Positions 27,179-36,482 of a DNA stretch of 64,000 bases are shown here, one piece after another. Under the pieces are notes generated by a model. The model ran no database searches. It saw nothing but the letters and a program-made list of their open reading frames with translations, and had not been told where the DNA came from. Both the position numbers and the translations under genes were made by a program. Source of the DNA: JAFGNB01 sp050304135 (GTDB taxonomy: Bacteria; Fibrobacterota; Chitinivibrionia; Chitinivibrionales; Chitinispirillaceae); contig JBNLDC010000079.1 in the NCBI GenBank assembly GCA_050304135.1, positions 11,471 through 75,470 on the forward strand, given 5' to 3'. Positions within the stretch are counted from its first letter, which is position 1; each line of letters starts with the position of its first letter.

Positions 27179-27417
27179 GCGGATGTCGGCACGCGAAGGG
27201 GCGGTCTGTCGTCTGCCGGGTACTATATTCAGGAATGTGGCATGTTGTTTACGTACAGGAATACGGTGGTAGATCGTACTTTACTAAACGCCGGCAGTCT
27301 GCGGAAACAGCGGGAGTTCCCTCCGACGTGTTCTGAATAAAAAGCGGTTAAAAAGCCCCGCAGGCAGGGCTCCGAATGGCGGAATGATTACATCACGAGA
27401 GAAGGGAAACAGGTTAT

Positions 27418-28101
27418 ATGCTCGATTTTCTGACGTTACAGACCACTTCCACCAATTCAACACTGATCTCGACGATCTACACCATTCTGCTCTCATTTCT
27501 GCTCTCCACACTGATTGCGATCACCTACGACCGTACCTTCAGAGGCCTTTCGTACTCGAGAAATTTCGTGCAGGCGATGATTCTGAGTTCGCTCGTTGCC
27601 GCGATGGTAATGCAGGCGATCGGCGACAGCCTTGCCCGCGGGCTCGGCATGATGGGTGCACTCGCGATTATCCGGTTCAGAACCGTCTTCAAGGATCCGC
27701 GCGACATTATCTTCATGTTCGCTGCACTTGCGGTGGGAATCTCCTGCGGGGTATTTGCCTACGGTGTGGCGGTGGTTGGTGCCGTGGCATTCAGCGGGGC
27801 TGCTCTGCTGCTGTTCTTCTCACCTTTCGGTCAGACGCGGGCGTACGACGGTATGCTGCGATTCAATGTCGGCGTTGATACGTACGAGCGTTCCGACGTT
27901 GAAACGGTGCTCCGGAACTACTGTGGAAGATTTGTGCTGATCACCCTGCGTGAACTGACACAGGGCAGCAGGCTTGAGTATGCCTATCACGTCAGAATGA
28001 AACCCAAAAAAGCCAAAGATGAGCTGGTCGGTCGGCTCAAGGCCATACAGGATGTCAAGGATGTCAATCTTATGCTGCAGGAAACAACCGTTGAGCTGTA
28101 A
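27418..28101 (+). CDS. DUF4956 integral membrane protein
   Basis: A 227-residue protein with about four transmembrane helices in its first 145 residues (TIYTILLSFLLSTLIAITY, AMILSSLVAAMVMQAIG, FMFAALAVGISCGVFAYGV, GAVAFSGAALLLFF) and a soluble C-terminal domain of about 80 residues. The block LARGLGMMGALAIIRFRTVFKDPRDI is the family signature. DUF4956 proteins often sit beside VTC-type polyphosphate polymerases; one lies 3.3 kb downstream in the same run. Biochemical role unknown. First gene of a seven-gene cluster. Confidence 0.88.
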   Translation: MLDFLTLQTTSTNSTLISTIYTILLSFLLSTLIAITYDRTFRGLSYSRNFVQAMILSSLVAAMVMQAIGDSLARGLGMMGALAIIRFRTVFKDPRDIIFMFAALAVGISCGVFAYGVAVVGAVAFSGAALLLFFSPFGQTRAYDGMLRFNVGVDTYERSDVETVLRNYCGRFVLITLRELTQGSRLEYAYHVRMKPKKAKDELVGRLKAIQDVKDVNLMLQETTVEL

Positions 28102-28145
28102 CGGGCGCGGCGACTGAACTCTCGGAAACCAATGGGTATGGAAGA

Positions 28146-29183
28146 ATGAAACGATATTATGTAGTCTGTGCGGGGATTACGGCGATTCTTACCGGAATCA
28201 CGATGTACTTCAGAAGTGAACCGACCACCTTTTACGGTATTGCCGATACAAAAGAGACGATCATCAATGCGGATGCGTCGGTGGAGATCAGGAAGCTGCC
28301 GGTGGTACAGGGTCAGACGGTCGCGGTCGGTGATACGCTTGTGGTGCTTGACCGTCCGGATCTGGTCCTTAAAATAAGTGAAATTTCACATATGCTCAGT
28401 GAGTATAAAGCGAGAAAAACCTACCAGACATCCTCGTCGCTCTCTGAAATGAAACAGATTCAGGCCCGGCAGGCTGAGCGGATCAACGAGATTAATGCGA
28501 AGATCAGGGAACTAGAAGCGCAGTACGAAATGAACAAGAGGCTGGTGGCGGAACTGCGAAGCCTCAAGAAAGAGGATGTCGAACAAACCGACAGTACAAC
28601 CAATCCCATTCTTGCACAGATCAAGAGCTTGCGCCACCTGCTCGAATCGGCTCGCAATCCGTCACAAATCCAGATCGACGAGATCAATCAGCAGCTAGCC
28701 AACAACAACAATCCCATCGAGGCGCAGGTCCAGCGTTTGACCGATGAACTCTCGCTTCTGGAACAGGCGCAGAAAAATCTTGTCATATGTGCGCAGATGG
28801 ATGGCATGATCGGAACCGTGAAGTTCAAGGAAGGGGAAAACGTTTCGCCGTTTGATACTATTCTTACCCTGCATGCTGCGGCACCCTCGTATGTAAAGGG
28901 GTACATACACGAGAACGTCTACAGTCGCGTTGCTGTTGGTGATACGGTTCGGGTGACCTCGTTTTCCGACGAGAAAAACGCGATTGCCGGGAAGGTGGTC
29001 GGTGTCGGTTCCCGTATTGTCGATTATCCTGAACGGCTGCGGAAACGGCAGGATATTCCCATCTGGGGGCGTGAAGTGATCATACGACTCCCCGAAGACA
29101 ATGCGCTGCTCCTTGGTGAGAAGGTACTGATAGCAGTTCATAAAAAAAAAACTTCCTTTCAGCTATCGGCATCGGACCGGTGA
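28146..29183 (+). CDS. HlyD-type secretion adaptor
   Basis: A 345-residue adaptor with one N-terminal transmembrane helix (about 4-20), a lipoyl-like half-motif (IINADASVEIRKLPVVQGQTVAVGDTLVVL), a long coiled coil (about 75-220) and the second half (NLVICAQMDGMIGTVKFKEGENVSPFDTILTL) followed by a beta-barrel region (YSRVAVGDTVRVTSF). It would bridge the inner membrane to the TolC-like protein encoded two genes downstream. No dedicated ABC or RND pump lies in the cluster; the DUF4956 protein is the only polytopic inner-membrane partner. The stop overlaps the next start (GTGA). Confidence 0.85.
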   Translation: MKRYYVVCAGITAILTGITMYFRSEPTTFYGIADTKETIINADASVEIRKLPVVQGQTVAVGDTLVVLDRPDLVLKISEISHMLSEYKARKTYQTSSSLSEMKQIQARQAERINEINAKIRELEAQYEMNKRLVAELRSLKKEDVEQTDSTTNPILAQIKSLRHLLESARNPSQIQIDEINQQLANNNNPIEAQVQRLTDELSLLEQAQKNLVICAQMDGMIGTVKFKEGENVSPFDTILTLHAAAPSYVKGYIHENVYSRVAVGDTVRVTSFSDEKNAIAGKVVGVGSRIVDYPERLRKRQDIPIWGREVIIRLPEDNALLLGEKVLIAVHKKKTSFQLSASDR

Positions 29184-30124
29184 ATGAAGTATCTGCCGCC
29201 GGAGTTGAAATCCGTGCGGAAGTGGTTTCCGACCTGCAGAATATCACGATGCCCGAAGGCATCAGCAGGGTTGCGCTAGAGGCTTCGGGTCTGTTGTATC
29301 TGCCGGATATCGGCAGGTTTCTCGTGGCAAGCGACGAAACGGAACGGAAACAGCCTGATCTGTATCTTATGGATACCGCCGGTTACATTGGAAAAAAGAC
29401 AACCGTGAAAGACTGCAAGTTGATAAATGATATGGAAGGCATCACCGCCGATCCGCAGGGCAGCATCTACCTCCTGTCCTCACAGAGCTATAGCAGGAAG
29501 GGGAAGCTCAAAACGGAGCGAAAATTACTTGTCCGATGCATTCGGCAGGGCACTGAACTGCAGGCGGAAGCATCGGTTCCATTGATTGATCTACTGGAAA
29601 CAGCTGCCCGCACTGCAGTGAAATCCGCCTGGGCGGAATTTATCCTTCGCGGTGTGCACACGCATGCAACTGATATCGAAGGGGTGGTCTGGCACGATAG
29701 CCACCTGCTACTGGGCTTTAAAAACCCGCGTATCGGGCATGATGCGGTCATTCTGAGCATTGCCGATCCGGATGCGATGTTCACCGGAAAAAAACTTTCT
29801 GCAGAGCAGGTCAGCATCCGGTACCGTTTTCCGGTTGTTGACACCGCAACCGGTACGTTCTGTGGTATTTCTGATCTCTGTTTTGTCGAAGGCCGGCTCT
29901 TTGGCCTCTCGACCGGTGTACAGAGCAGTTCTGGGGTGGCTACCGATATCGGACTGTTCTGGATGTATCATCCGGAAACCGGAACGCTGCAGGTACTCAG
30001 ACGATTCTCTGATCGCAAACCGGAGGGAATCGCCTGTAACAGTGAAAATGGTTTATTCTATATTGTTTTTGATAACGGTTCCAAAAATGCATCGCAATTT
30101 ATGACAGCAAAGGTTTCTCCATGA
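29180..30124 (+). CDS. Beta-propeller-like protein (DUF3616/SdiA-regulated-like)
   Basis: A 314-residue protein of repeated beta blades: LEASGLLYLPDIGRFLVASDE, DMEGITADPQGSIYLLSSQS, DIEGVVWHDSHLLLGFKNP, GISDLCFVEGRLFGLST and PEGIACNSENGLFYIVFDNG. This resembles DUF3616 and SdiA-regulated propellers, but I cannot fix the family. No signal peptide is seen with the GTG start at 29180, which is odd for a protein placed between an adaptor and an outer-membrane channel. It overlaps both neighbours by 4 bp (GTGA and ATGA), so it is firmly part of the operon. Confidence 0.6.
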   Translation: MNEVSAAGVEIRAEVVSDLQNITMPEGISRVALEASGLLYLPDIGRFLVASDETERKQPDLYLMDTAGYIGKKTTVKDCKLINDMEGITADPQGSIYLLSSQSYSRKGKLKTERKLLVRCIRQGTELQAEASVPLIDLLETAARTAVKSAWAEFILRGVHTHATDIEGVVWHDSHLLLGFKNPRIGHDAVILSIADPDAMFTGKKLSAEQVSIRYRFPVVDTATGTFCGISDLCFVEGRLFGLSTGVQSSSGVATDIGLFWMYHPETGTLQVLRRFSDRKPEGIACNSENGLFYIVFDNGSKNASQFMTAKVSP

Positions 30125-31425
30125 TGCGGATCATTTTCCCGATGGCCTTCGCACTGCTGACGGGTACCGTCAACGGGGCATCACCCACGACCATGGCACG
30201 GTTCATTCTTTCAAGCACCGCTGATTCGCAGCTGATTGCACAGCGTACGCACGCTCCGACGGTACGGAAATATTCATTCACCATGCCGGTTATAGCCGAT
30301 GCCGAATTCCGGTTGCGTAAAGGTGACTACTTCAATACCCTGCCCGAAGACATTGCGGGAGTGCGCTACGGTCTGCGGTTGAAACCCCGGGGGGCGGGGG
30401 AGACCAGGGCGCTGAAATCCTATCATAACGCTCAGGTGGTATTCGAGGAGGAACTCACCGGTACCATGTTCAACAAGCAGGTGACGGACCGGTATCTGAC
30501 GGTCATCAATCTGCTTGAACGCGCCATGATCGTGCGGTCGTACAAGGAACTGATCACGCTGTATGAAGATCGTATCAAGGTAATGGATCAACTTAAAACG
30601 AGTACCGACTTCGATCTCAACGATCTCATCAAGGCCGAGAAGGAACTCTCCAAACTGACGGTGGATCAGATGGAAGAGGAGCAGGAGCTGGACGTGATGT
30701 GTCTGGAAATCGGTGCGATAATCGGCGACAGTGCGTTTGCCGGATTCAACGAAACGAATCTCGTCCCGGTAACGGGGATAAAGGCACATATTGACAGTTC
30801 GGAATTCGTCCTCAACGGCAGCAACCTGCGGTTGCGGTATCTCAAAAGCCGCTTTGAGCTGGCCGAGCAACGCTACCGGCTTGAAATGGCCCAGAATCGC
30901 AAGGTGTTCAGTTTTTTTGAATTTTCCTACGATCATCCGAGCATGGTCAAGGAGCTCAATAAGAAGGAACGTAACGACAAACTGGGTGATACACGCGATG
31001 CATTCGTATTCGAATTGGGTATTAATATTCCCGGGATTTCGGCTGATCGTCAGGACATCGCACGACGGCAGATCTCCTTCATGAAGGACCGGGAGGAATA
31101 TAATCAGCTCCGTCGTGAGCTGCAGGCAAAAATGAAAAAAGACGAATCGGACATACGGGCGCTTATCAGACAGTACGAGTTTCTTACCGCGCGCGAAACG
31201 GAAGTTGATGCGGAAGCCTCGCTTAAGAAATACCTGCAGATGAGTGGCGTCGATCCGCTGGTCCTCCTCTCCATCAAAGAGAATCTCATAAAGAACGGTG
31301 TCGAGAAAGCATCGGTATACTACAGTATTCTCCGCAATTTCGTGTACATACTCGATGTTACCGGGAAGCTGTCATGTTCGCCACTCCGGAATTTTCTTTC
31401 CGAACAATGCGAGGTTATCGAATAG
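30121..31425 (+). CDS. TolC-like outer-membrane channel protein
   Basis: A 434-residue exported protein with signal peptide (MMRIIFPMAFALLTGTVNGA). Most of it is long helices with heptad character (about 150-215 and 250-400) separated by short strands (VFEFSYDHP-like and DAFVFELGINIPG), with the internal near-repeat expected for TolC-family proteins. The sequence FVFELGINIPGISADRQDIARRQ followed by a coiled coil closely follows the second half of this fold. Sequence similarity is weak, so the call rests on pattern plus the HlyD-like partner in the operon. Confidence 0.65.
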   Translation: MMRIIFPMAFALLTGTVNGASPTTMARFILSSTADSQLIAQRTHAPTVRKYSFTMPVIADAEFRLRKGDYFNTLPEDIAGVRYGLRLKPRGAGETRALKSYHNAQVVFEEELTGTMFNKQVTDRYLTVINLLERAMIVRSYKELITLYEDRIKVMDQLKTSTDFDLNDLIKAEKELSKLTVDQMEEEQELDVMCLEIGAIIGDSAFAGFNETNLVPVTGIKAHIDSSEFVLNGSNLRLRYLKSRFELAEQRYRLEMAQNRKVFSFFEFSYDHPSMVKELNKKERNDKLGDTRDAFVFELGINIPGISADRQDIARRQISFMKDREEYNQLRRELQAKMKKDESDIRALIRQYEFLTARETEVDAEASLKKYLQMSGVDPLVLLSIKENLIKNGVEKASVYYSILRNFVYILDVTGKLSCSPLRNFLSEQCEVIE

Positions 31426-32303
31426 TGGAACCGGCAACCGCGGCAGCGCACGGAGCGCATCACAAAAAAAAGCAGCATGCCATACCGCCGGTACTGGAAC
31501 GGTACGAGGCTAAGTACACCATACCGTTTTCGATGGTGGACGAAATCTCCCGTTTTATTGAACCGTACTGTACTCTGGATACCTATTCAGAAAAATCTCC
31601 GGATCGTTACTATACCATTAACAGTCTCTATTTCGATACCCCCGATTACCTGTTTCTCCGGTTGCGTCTGCAGAAGGCCGACAACCGCTTCAATATGCGG
31701 GTACGGACCTATGGTGAACAACCGGTGCTGCCGTGGTTTCTGGAAATCAAGCACAAACGCGGGGATATCATGCGCAAGTACCGGGCCAAGGTGCACACCG
31801 AAAACATTGAACATCTGCTCGATACTCCCGAACTGCTGCATCATCACGCCAAAAACGAGAAAGAGCAGAAAAGCAGACTGCTCTTTTACAAACTGCACCA
31901 TACCTACAATGCGCAGCCCAAGGTACTCATTCAATACAAACGAAAGGCGTACATTTCCGACGTGGAGGAATATGCGCGTGTGACGTTTGACATACGGTTG
32001 CGGTCGATGAAACAGACTGGTTACGATCCGCTGCCTCACGAGGAGGCGATGCAGTACAGCGATGTGCAGACGCTTTTCGACAGAGATACCTGTGTGATTC
32101 TTGAACTCAAATGTTACACATCGTATGTCCCGATCTGGATGGTTGACTGCATACGTACCTTTCAGCTGCAGCGCAGGGGCTTTTCCAAATACATGATGGG
32201 CATACGACAGAATCTGACACACTACACGGAATTTGATCCAGCGGTAAAAACAATGCTGTACGACGATCAGCTTGATGCTATATACAACGAGGAGATGGTA
32301 TGA
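31374..32303 (+). CDS. VTC-domain polyphosphate polymerase
   Basis: Up to 309 residues. VTC tunnel residues are visible: ERYEAKYTIP near the start, YYTINSLYFDTPDY, NRFNMRVRTYG, FLEIKHKRGDIMRKYRAKV, VLIQYKRKAYIS, VTFDIRLRSM and VILELKCYTSYVPIWM. Such enzymes polymerise ATP gamma-phosphates into polyphosphate on the cytoplasmic face. The ATG at 31374 has GGGAAG upstream but overlaps the TolC-like gene by 52 bp; a GTG at 31425 that touches its stop (TAGTG) is an equally good start. The 3' end overlaps the next gene (ATGA). No SPX domain and no membrane helices are present, so the DUF4956 protein may be the membrane partner. Confidence 0.88.
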   Translation: MFATPEFSFRTMRGYRIVEPATAAAHGAHHKKKQHAIPPVLERYEAKYTIPFSMVDEISRFIEPYCTLDTYSEKSPDRYYTINSLYFDTPDYLFLRLRLQKADNRFNMRVRTYGEQPVLPWFLEIKHKRGDIMRKYRAKVHTENIEHLLDTPELLHHHAKNEKEQKSRLLFYKLHHTYNAQPKVLIQYKRKAYISDVEEYARVTFDIRLRSMKQTGYDPLPHEEAMQYSDVQTLFDRDTCVILELKCYTSYVPIWMVDCIRTFQLQRRGFSKYMMGIRQNLTHYTEFDPAVKTMLYDDQLDAIYNEEMV

Positions 32304-34378
32304 ATAAAGTTCAGCTGCCGGGAAAACTGGCCGGGACACTGCTGTTGTGCGGTACAATCGGACTGTTGACGGGGTGCGTTGATAAACCGACGGAAACGGA
32401 GGATACGTTCGATGAGCATCTGTACGATCTCAGACTGACGGAAATAAACTACAATCCCGATGCGGTTGACGGGTTGCCGGGAGACAGTCTTGAGTTCATC
32501 GAACTCAAAAATACCGGGGAAACGGAACTCGCGCTCGGTTCTCTGGAAGTGACCGACGGGGTGACGTATCAGTTTCCCGAAGACGCGACACTTGCATCCG
32601 GAAAATTTTATGTTATCGCAATCAGTGCCTCGTCGTTCGATTCGGTGTACGGTTTCACCCCCGACGGGGTCTATACCGGGGTGTTGAGCAACAGCGGCGA
32701 GACCATCACCATAAAAGACATTGTCGCGGGAGAGGTGATTGTCAACCAGTCGTATGCCGATACCGGAGCATGGCCTGAAAGGGCCGACGGGAAAGGGTAT
32801 TCGCTGGTGAGTGCGGAAAATGATCCGCCGAAGGATTCGACCGGCAGCACGTTTTGGAAACGTTCGGGGAGTCCGGGGGGATCACCGGGTGCCGATGATG
32901 TTCCTCTTACCATTGATTCCACGGTATTCGATCTGCGTATAACCGAAATCGGTTATAATCCGTTGACTGCCGATCCGATGGACAGTGACAGTCTTGAATT
33001 CATCGAAATTAAAAACATCGGGAGTAAAACCGTGCCGCTCGGGAATCTGCTGTTCAGCAACGGTATTGATTTCACCTTTGCCTCCGATGCGGAAATCGGC
33101 GCCGGGGAGTTTATCGTTCTTGTCGCCAATCAGGAAATGTTTGAGGATCGGTATTCGTCGGTTGAAGTGTACGGCGTATACAATGGCAAACTGAGCAATT
33201 CCGGCGAAAAAATAACACTGTACGATCTGGCAACCGATACTGCGGTGGTTTCGGTTGATTACAATAACGGTGGAGCCTGGCCCGGAGCGGCCGACGGCAA
33301 AGGGTACACCCTTGTACCGGTCGGTAAAAATCCGGACCGCGATCAGGACAATGCGGATCGGTGGCGTCAGTCAACAGCGATTGACGGTTCTCCGGGAGCC
33401 GACGACCCGGGTATCGCCATTATTACCGAGGTCCTCACCCATACCGATGAGCCGTACACCGATGCCATCGAGCTGTACAATCCGGGGGATGACACGGTGA
33501 ACCTCGGTGGGTGGTATATCTCCGACAGTAAATCCGCCCCGGCAAAATACCGGATTCCCGACGGAACAAGTATTGCCGCGGGAGAGTACATCTCGTTTGA
33601 CGAGGGAGATTTCAATGCCGAGCCGGATTCCGCAGGATCCTTTACCTTCAATTCACACGGAGAGGAAGCGTGGCTGTTCGCCGACAGTCGCGGTTGTGAA
33701 TACGGCTATTGTAGCGGCGTTGAATTCGGTGAGCTTGAAAACGGTGTTTCCGCCGGAAGGTATATCACTTCACAGGGCAAGGAGCTGTTCGTTGCCCAGA
33801 AGAATCTCACGCTCGGTAAAGAGAACGACGGACCGTTGGTGGGACCGCTCGTGATCAGTGAAATAATGTATCACTCGGTTGACAATGCAGGAGATTATCT
33901 CGAGATTACCAACATCTCCTCTGCGGAGGTGGAGCTTTCGCACCCCGATGTTCCCGAGCATACCTGGAAAATTGCGGGCGTCGGTTTTACGTTTCCCGCA
34001 GGCACGTCCATCAAGGCGGGAGAGTCGGTGGTGATCGCCTCGGATTCGCTTGACGAAGCAAGTTTCCGCAGCCGGTATTCGCTCAGCGAGGACGTTCAGG
34101 TGTTTGCAATGACCGGCGGTCTTAAAAACAGCGGGGAGCGGATTGAACTGCTCAAACCGGAAGATCCCTATGTTGCCGACAGTTCCGTTTCGGTGGATTC
34201 ACTGCTGTATCCGTATATGGTGTATGACGGAGTGAAGTATTCCGACAGCGGTGCGTGGCCGTCGTCGGCCGACGGTGAGGGGTTGTCGCTCCATCGCGTG
34301 TCGCTCACGGAGTTCGGTGATGATCCCGAAAACTGGGTGGCGGGAGTACCGTCGCCGGGTGCAGCGGCGAAAAACTAA
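32300..34378 (+). CDS. Lipoprotein with four lamin-tail-domain repeats
   Basis: A 692-residue lipoprotein with lipobox LLTGC at about residue 26. Four lamin-tail-like units follow: DLRLTEINYNP..SLEFIELKNTG (about 43-190), DLRITEIGYNP..SLEFIEIKNIG (about 212-355), IITEVLTHTDEPYTDAIELYNPG (about 372-500) and LVISEIMYHSVDNAGDYLEITNI (about 515-690). Units 1, 2 and 4 share a loop ending in AWP..ADGKGYSL or similar. Lamin-tail domains in bacteria are extracellular beta sandwiches that often accompany CotH kinases or nucleases. GAGGAG lies before the start, which overlaps the VTC gene. Confidence 0.85.
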   Translation: MNKVQLPGKLAGTLLLCGTIGLLTGCVDKPTETEDTFDEHLYDLRLTEINYNPDAVDGLPGDSLEFIELKNTGETELALGSLEVTDGVTYQFPEDATLASGKFYVIAISASSFDSVYGFTPDGVYTGVLSNSGETITIKDIVAGEVIVNQSYADTGAWPERADGKGYSLVSAENDPPKDSTGSTFWKRSGSPGGSPGADDVPLTIDSTVFDLRITEIGYNPLTADPMDSDSLEFIEIKNIGSKTVPLGNLLFSNGIDFTFASDAEIGAGEFIVLVANQEMFEDRYSSVEVYGVYNGKLSNSGEKITLYDLATDTAVVSVDYNNGGAWPGAADGKGYTLVPVGKNPDRDQDNADRWRQSTAIDGSPGADDPGIAIITEVLTHTDEPYTDAIELYNPGDDTVNLGGWYISDSKSAPAKYRIPDGTSIAAGEYISFDEGDFNAEPDSAGSFTFNSHGEEAWLFADSRGCEYGYCSGVEFGELENGVSAGRYITSQGKELFVAQKNLTLGKENDGPLVGPLVISEIMYHSVDNAGDYLEITNISSAEVELSHPDVPEHTWKIAGVGFTFPAGTSIKAGESVVIASDSLDEASFRSRYSLSEDVQVFAMTGGLKNSGERIELLKPEDPYVADSSVSVDSLLYPYMVYDGVKYSDSGAWPSSADGEGLSLHRVSLTEFGDDPENWVAGVPSPGAAAKN

Positions 34379-34520
34379 GGCCCGGGGGGAGACAGGGTCA
34401 GGTAATGTGGCAGTTAACATTGAATATATTCCCGGACATTTTTTTATGCCTCCACCCCCACTTTGAGGGCCTCAGTGCACCGTCTCCCCCGCTGACGATG
34501 GAGGAAACCTGAGATCAATA

Positions 34521-34546
34521 CCCCTCTCCCGTAAACGGGGGAGGGG
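34521..34546. repeat. Hairpin CCCCTCTCCCGT / ACGGGGGAGGGG
   Basis: A 12-bp stem with one G-T pair and a 2-base loop, followed by caggggtggggtt. This is a common interspersed repeat type in bacterial genomes and lies in the gap between the two lamin-tail genes, where it may weaken read-through. Confidence 0.7.
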
Positions 34547-34588
34547 CAGGGGTGGGGTTACCATTTTATCAACTGACGATATACCGCG

Positions 34589-36139
34589 ATGAAACGATAC
34601 CGTATACAGTATCATGGGATGTATGGAATTCTGGCCGGCATGGCCTGCGTCCTGCTTGCGGCCGGCTGTTACCGCTATTCGGGAGAGATCGATCCGTCCC
34701 TCTTCGATCTGCGTATTACCGAGATACAGTACCACCCGTTGCCGGACGGAGAAGTTTCCGAAAACAGTCTGGAATTCATCGAGCTTAAAAATACCGGAAA
34801 CGCAACGGTTGATCTGAGCACCTGCTCCTTTACCGAAGGCATTTCCTATGTTTTCCAGCGCGGGTCGCACATTGCCGCCGGAGGGTTTTATGTAATTGCC
34901 TCCAACGGGGACGGCTTTACCCGAAGGTATGGTTTCGCACCCGATGGCGTTTATGATGGGAAGCTGAGCAACTCCGCGGATACGCTGGTTCTGACCGATG
35001 ATTATACGGAAGAGGTGGTGCTCTCACAGCCGTATGCCGACGGGAACGGATGGCCGGAAGCTGCCGACGGTGATGGTTATTCGCTCGTCCCCGTAAAGAG
35101 CGTTCGTTCGCGCAATCAGAATGATCCTGCGGTATGGCGCCGCTCCTTTGCCCTGCACGGCTCACCGTTCGCGGATGATCCGGGAGTCGTGCTGGTTAAT
35201 GAGGTAATTTCGAACGCCGTGGGCGGCGATGCGATCGAGTTGTATAATCCCGGTGATGCGCCGGTTGACGTGAGCGGGTGGTTTCTGACGGATCGCCGTT
35301 CCGATCCCCTCCGCTATGCAATTCCGGAAGGTACGATCATTCCTGCGGGAGGGTACCGGGTAGTTACCGAAGAGGATATTACCACCGGTGCTTCCGTGAT
35401 TAATCCCTTCTCGCTGAGTTCTCATGGAGACGATGTGTACGTGATGGCAGCCGGAGGAGGGTGCGACAGCGGCTACTGCCACGGGTTTGAATTCGATGCG
35501 GCGGAGTTTGACCGCTCAATCGGCCGGTACGTCACCTCGATCGGTAAAGAGGTCTTCGTTCCGCAGAAAGCCATCTCTCTTGAAGAGAAAAACGAGGGGC
35601 CGCTCATTGGTCCGGTTATAGTAAGTGAACTACTGCTGCACTCAACCGATAACCGGGGAGATTTTATCGAGGTGACCAATATCGAACTACGGGAAATACG
35701 GCTTTACGATCCGGAAAATCAGAAGAATACCTGGAAGATCGACGGAATTGATTTCTCCTTTCCGGAGGGCGTTTCGGTGAAATCAGGAGAATCGGTCATT
35801 ATCGCTTCCAATGCACTTTCTGAAACCGACTTCAGAGACCGCTATTCAGTAGGTGCTGCAACCTGTATCATTTTTCTGTCCGATACCCTGCCGGACGACG
35901 ATGTTACCCTTACCCTGATGAAACCCGAGGCGCCTTTTGTGAAAGACAGTCTCGAATCCACGGTTCCGGAAGTTCCCTTCGTCTATGTTGACCGCATAGA
36001 GTATCACAGCTCGCAATCATGGCCAAGCGGTCTCAAAGGTACCGGCAGGTCGTTGCACCGGATTTCCGACAGTTCCTTCGGCGATGACCCGGCGAGCTGG
36101 GTGGCAGGTGATCCGGATCCAGGCAAGCGTTCGTGGTGA
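34589..36139 (+). CDS. Lipoprotein with lamin-tail-domain repeats (second paralogue)
   Basis: A 516-residue lipoprotein with lipobox LLAAGC (about residue 27) and three lamin-tail-like units: DLRITEIQYHP..SLEFIELKNTG, VLVNEVISNAVGGDAIELYNPG and VIVSELLLHSTDNRGDFIEVTNI. It matches the preceding protein unit for unit except that one early unit is missing, so the pair arose by duplication. The end (GRSLHRISDSSFGDDPASWVAGDPDPG) is also shared. The ribosome binding site at 34589 is weak. Confidence 0.85.
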   Translation: MKRYRIQYHGMYGILAGMACVLLAAGCYRYSGEIDPSLFDLRITEIQYHPLPDGEVSENSLEFIELKNTGNATVDLSTCSFTEGISYVFQRGSHIAAGGFYVIASNGDGFTRRYGFAPDGVYDGKLSNSADTLVLTDDYTEEVVLSQPYADGNGWPEAADGDGYSLVPVKSVRSRNQNDPAVWRRSFALHGSPFADDPGVVLVNEVISNAVGGDAIELYNPGDAPVDVSGWFLTDRRSDPLRYAIPEGTIIPAGGYRVVTEEDITTGASVINPFSLSSHGDDVYVMAAGGGCDSGYCHGFEFDAAEFDRSIGRYVTSIGKEVFVPQKAISLEEKNEGPLIGPVIVSELLLHSTDNRGDFIEVTNIELREIRLYDPENQKNTWKIDGIDFSFPEGVSVKSGESVIIASNALSETDFRDRYSVGAATCIIFLSDTLPDDDVTLTLMKPEAPFVKDSLESTVPEVPFVYVDRIEYHSSQSWPSGLKGTGRSLHRISDSSFGDDPASWVAGDPDPGKRSW

Positions 36140-36482
36140 GGGGGGGGAATTCAGAATACAGAATTCAGGAGTCAGAATAACGGCAACGTCACTACCTTTA
36201 AAGGCCTCCTGAATCATCACCATAGTGGTGAATAGTTGATTTTTCACTATTATATCCTTTCCACTTTCCTCTTTTTACTTTCCACTCTCAATAGCCCCGT
36301 TTCCCGATTCCTCCTGTAAATAAAATTGACAACATTTCATGAATTTTTACACCAATTACCACAATGGCCATGGTTTTAGTGCATTTTAAACGCTTATTTA
36401 AACTGGAGTACTATTTGCTTATTAAAGAAGCAGATACAAAAGAGTTTCCAATAACTATTCATACATTTTTCAGGAGGTTCCT
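36140..36482. other. Intergenic stretch before the PEP-CTERM gene
   Basis: No gene recognised. It contains a short repeated gaattcag motif (about 36148-36172) and a pyrimidine-rich strand (36240-36300). A perfect TTGACA lies at 36327-36332, with only a poor -10 candidate (TACACC at 36349). AGGAGG just before 36483 is a strong ribosome binding site. Confidence 0.4.

Noticed and set aside
27179..27417. Gene or promoter before the DUF4956 gene
   Set aside because: No frame with coding character and no convincing -35/-10 pair could be found.
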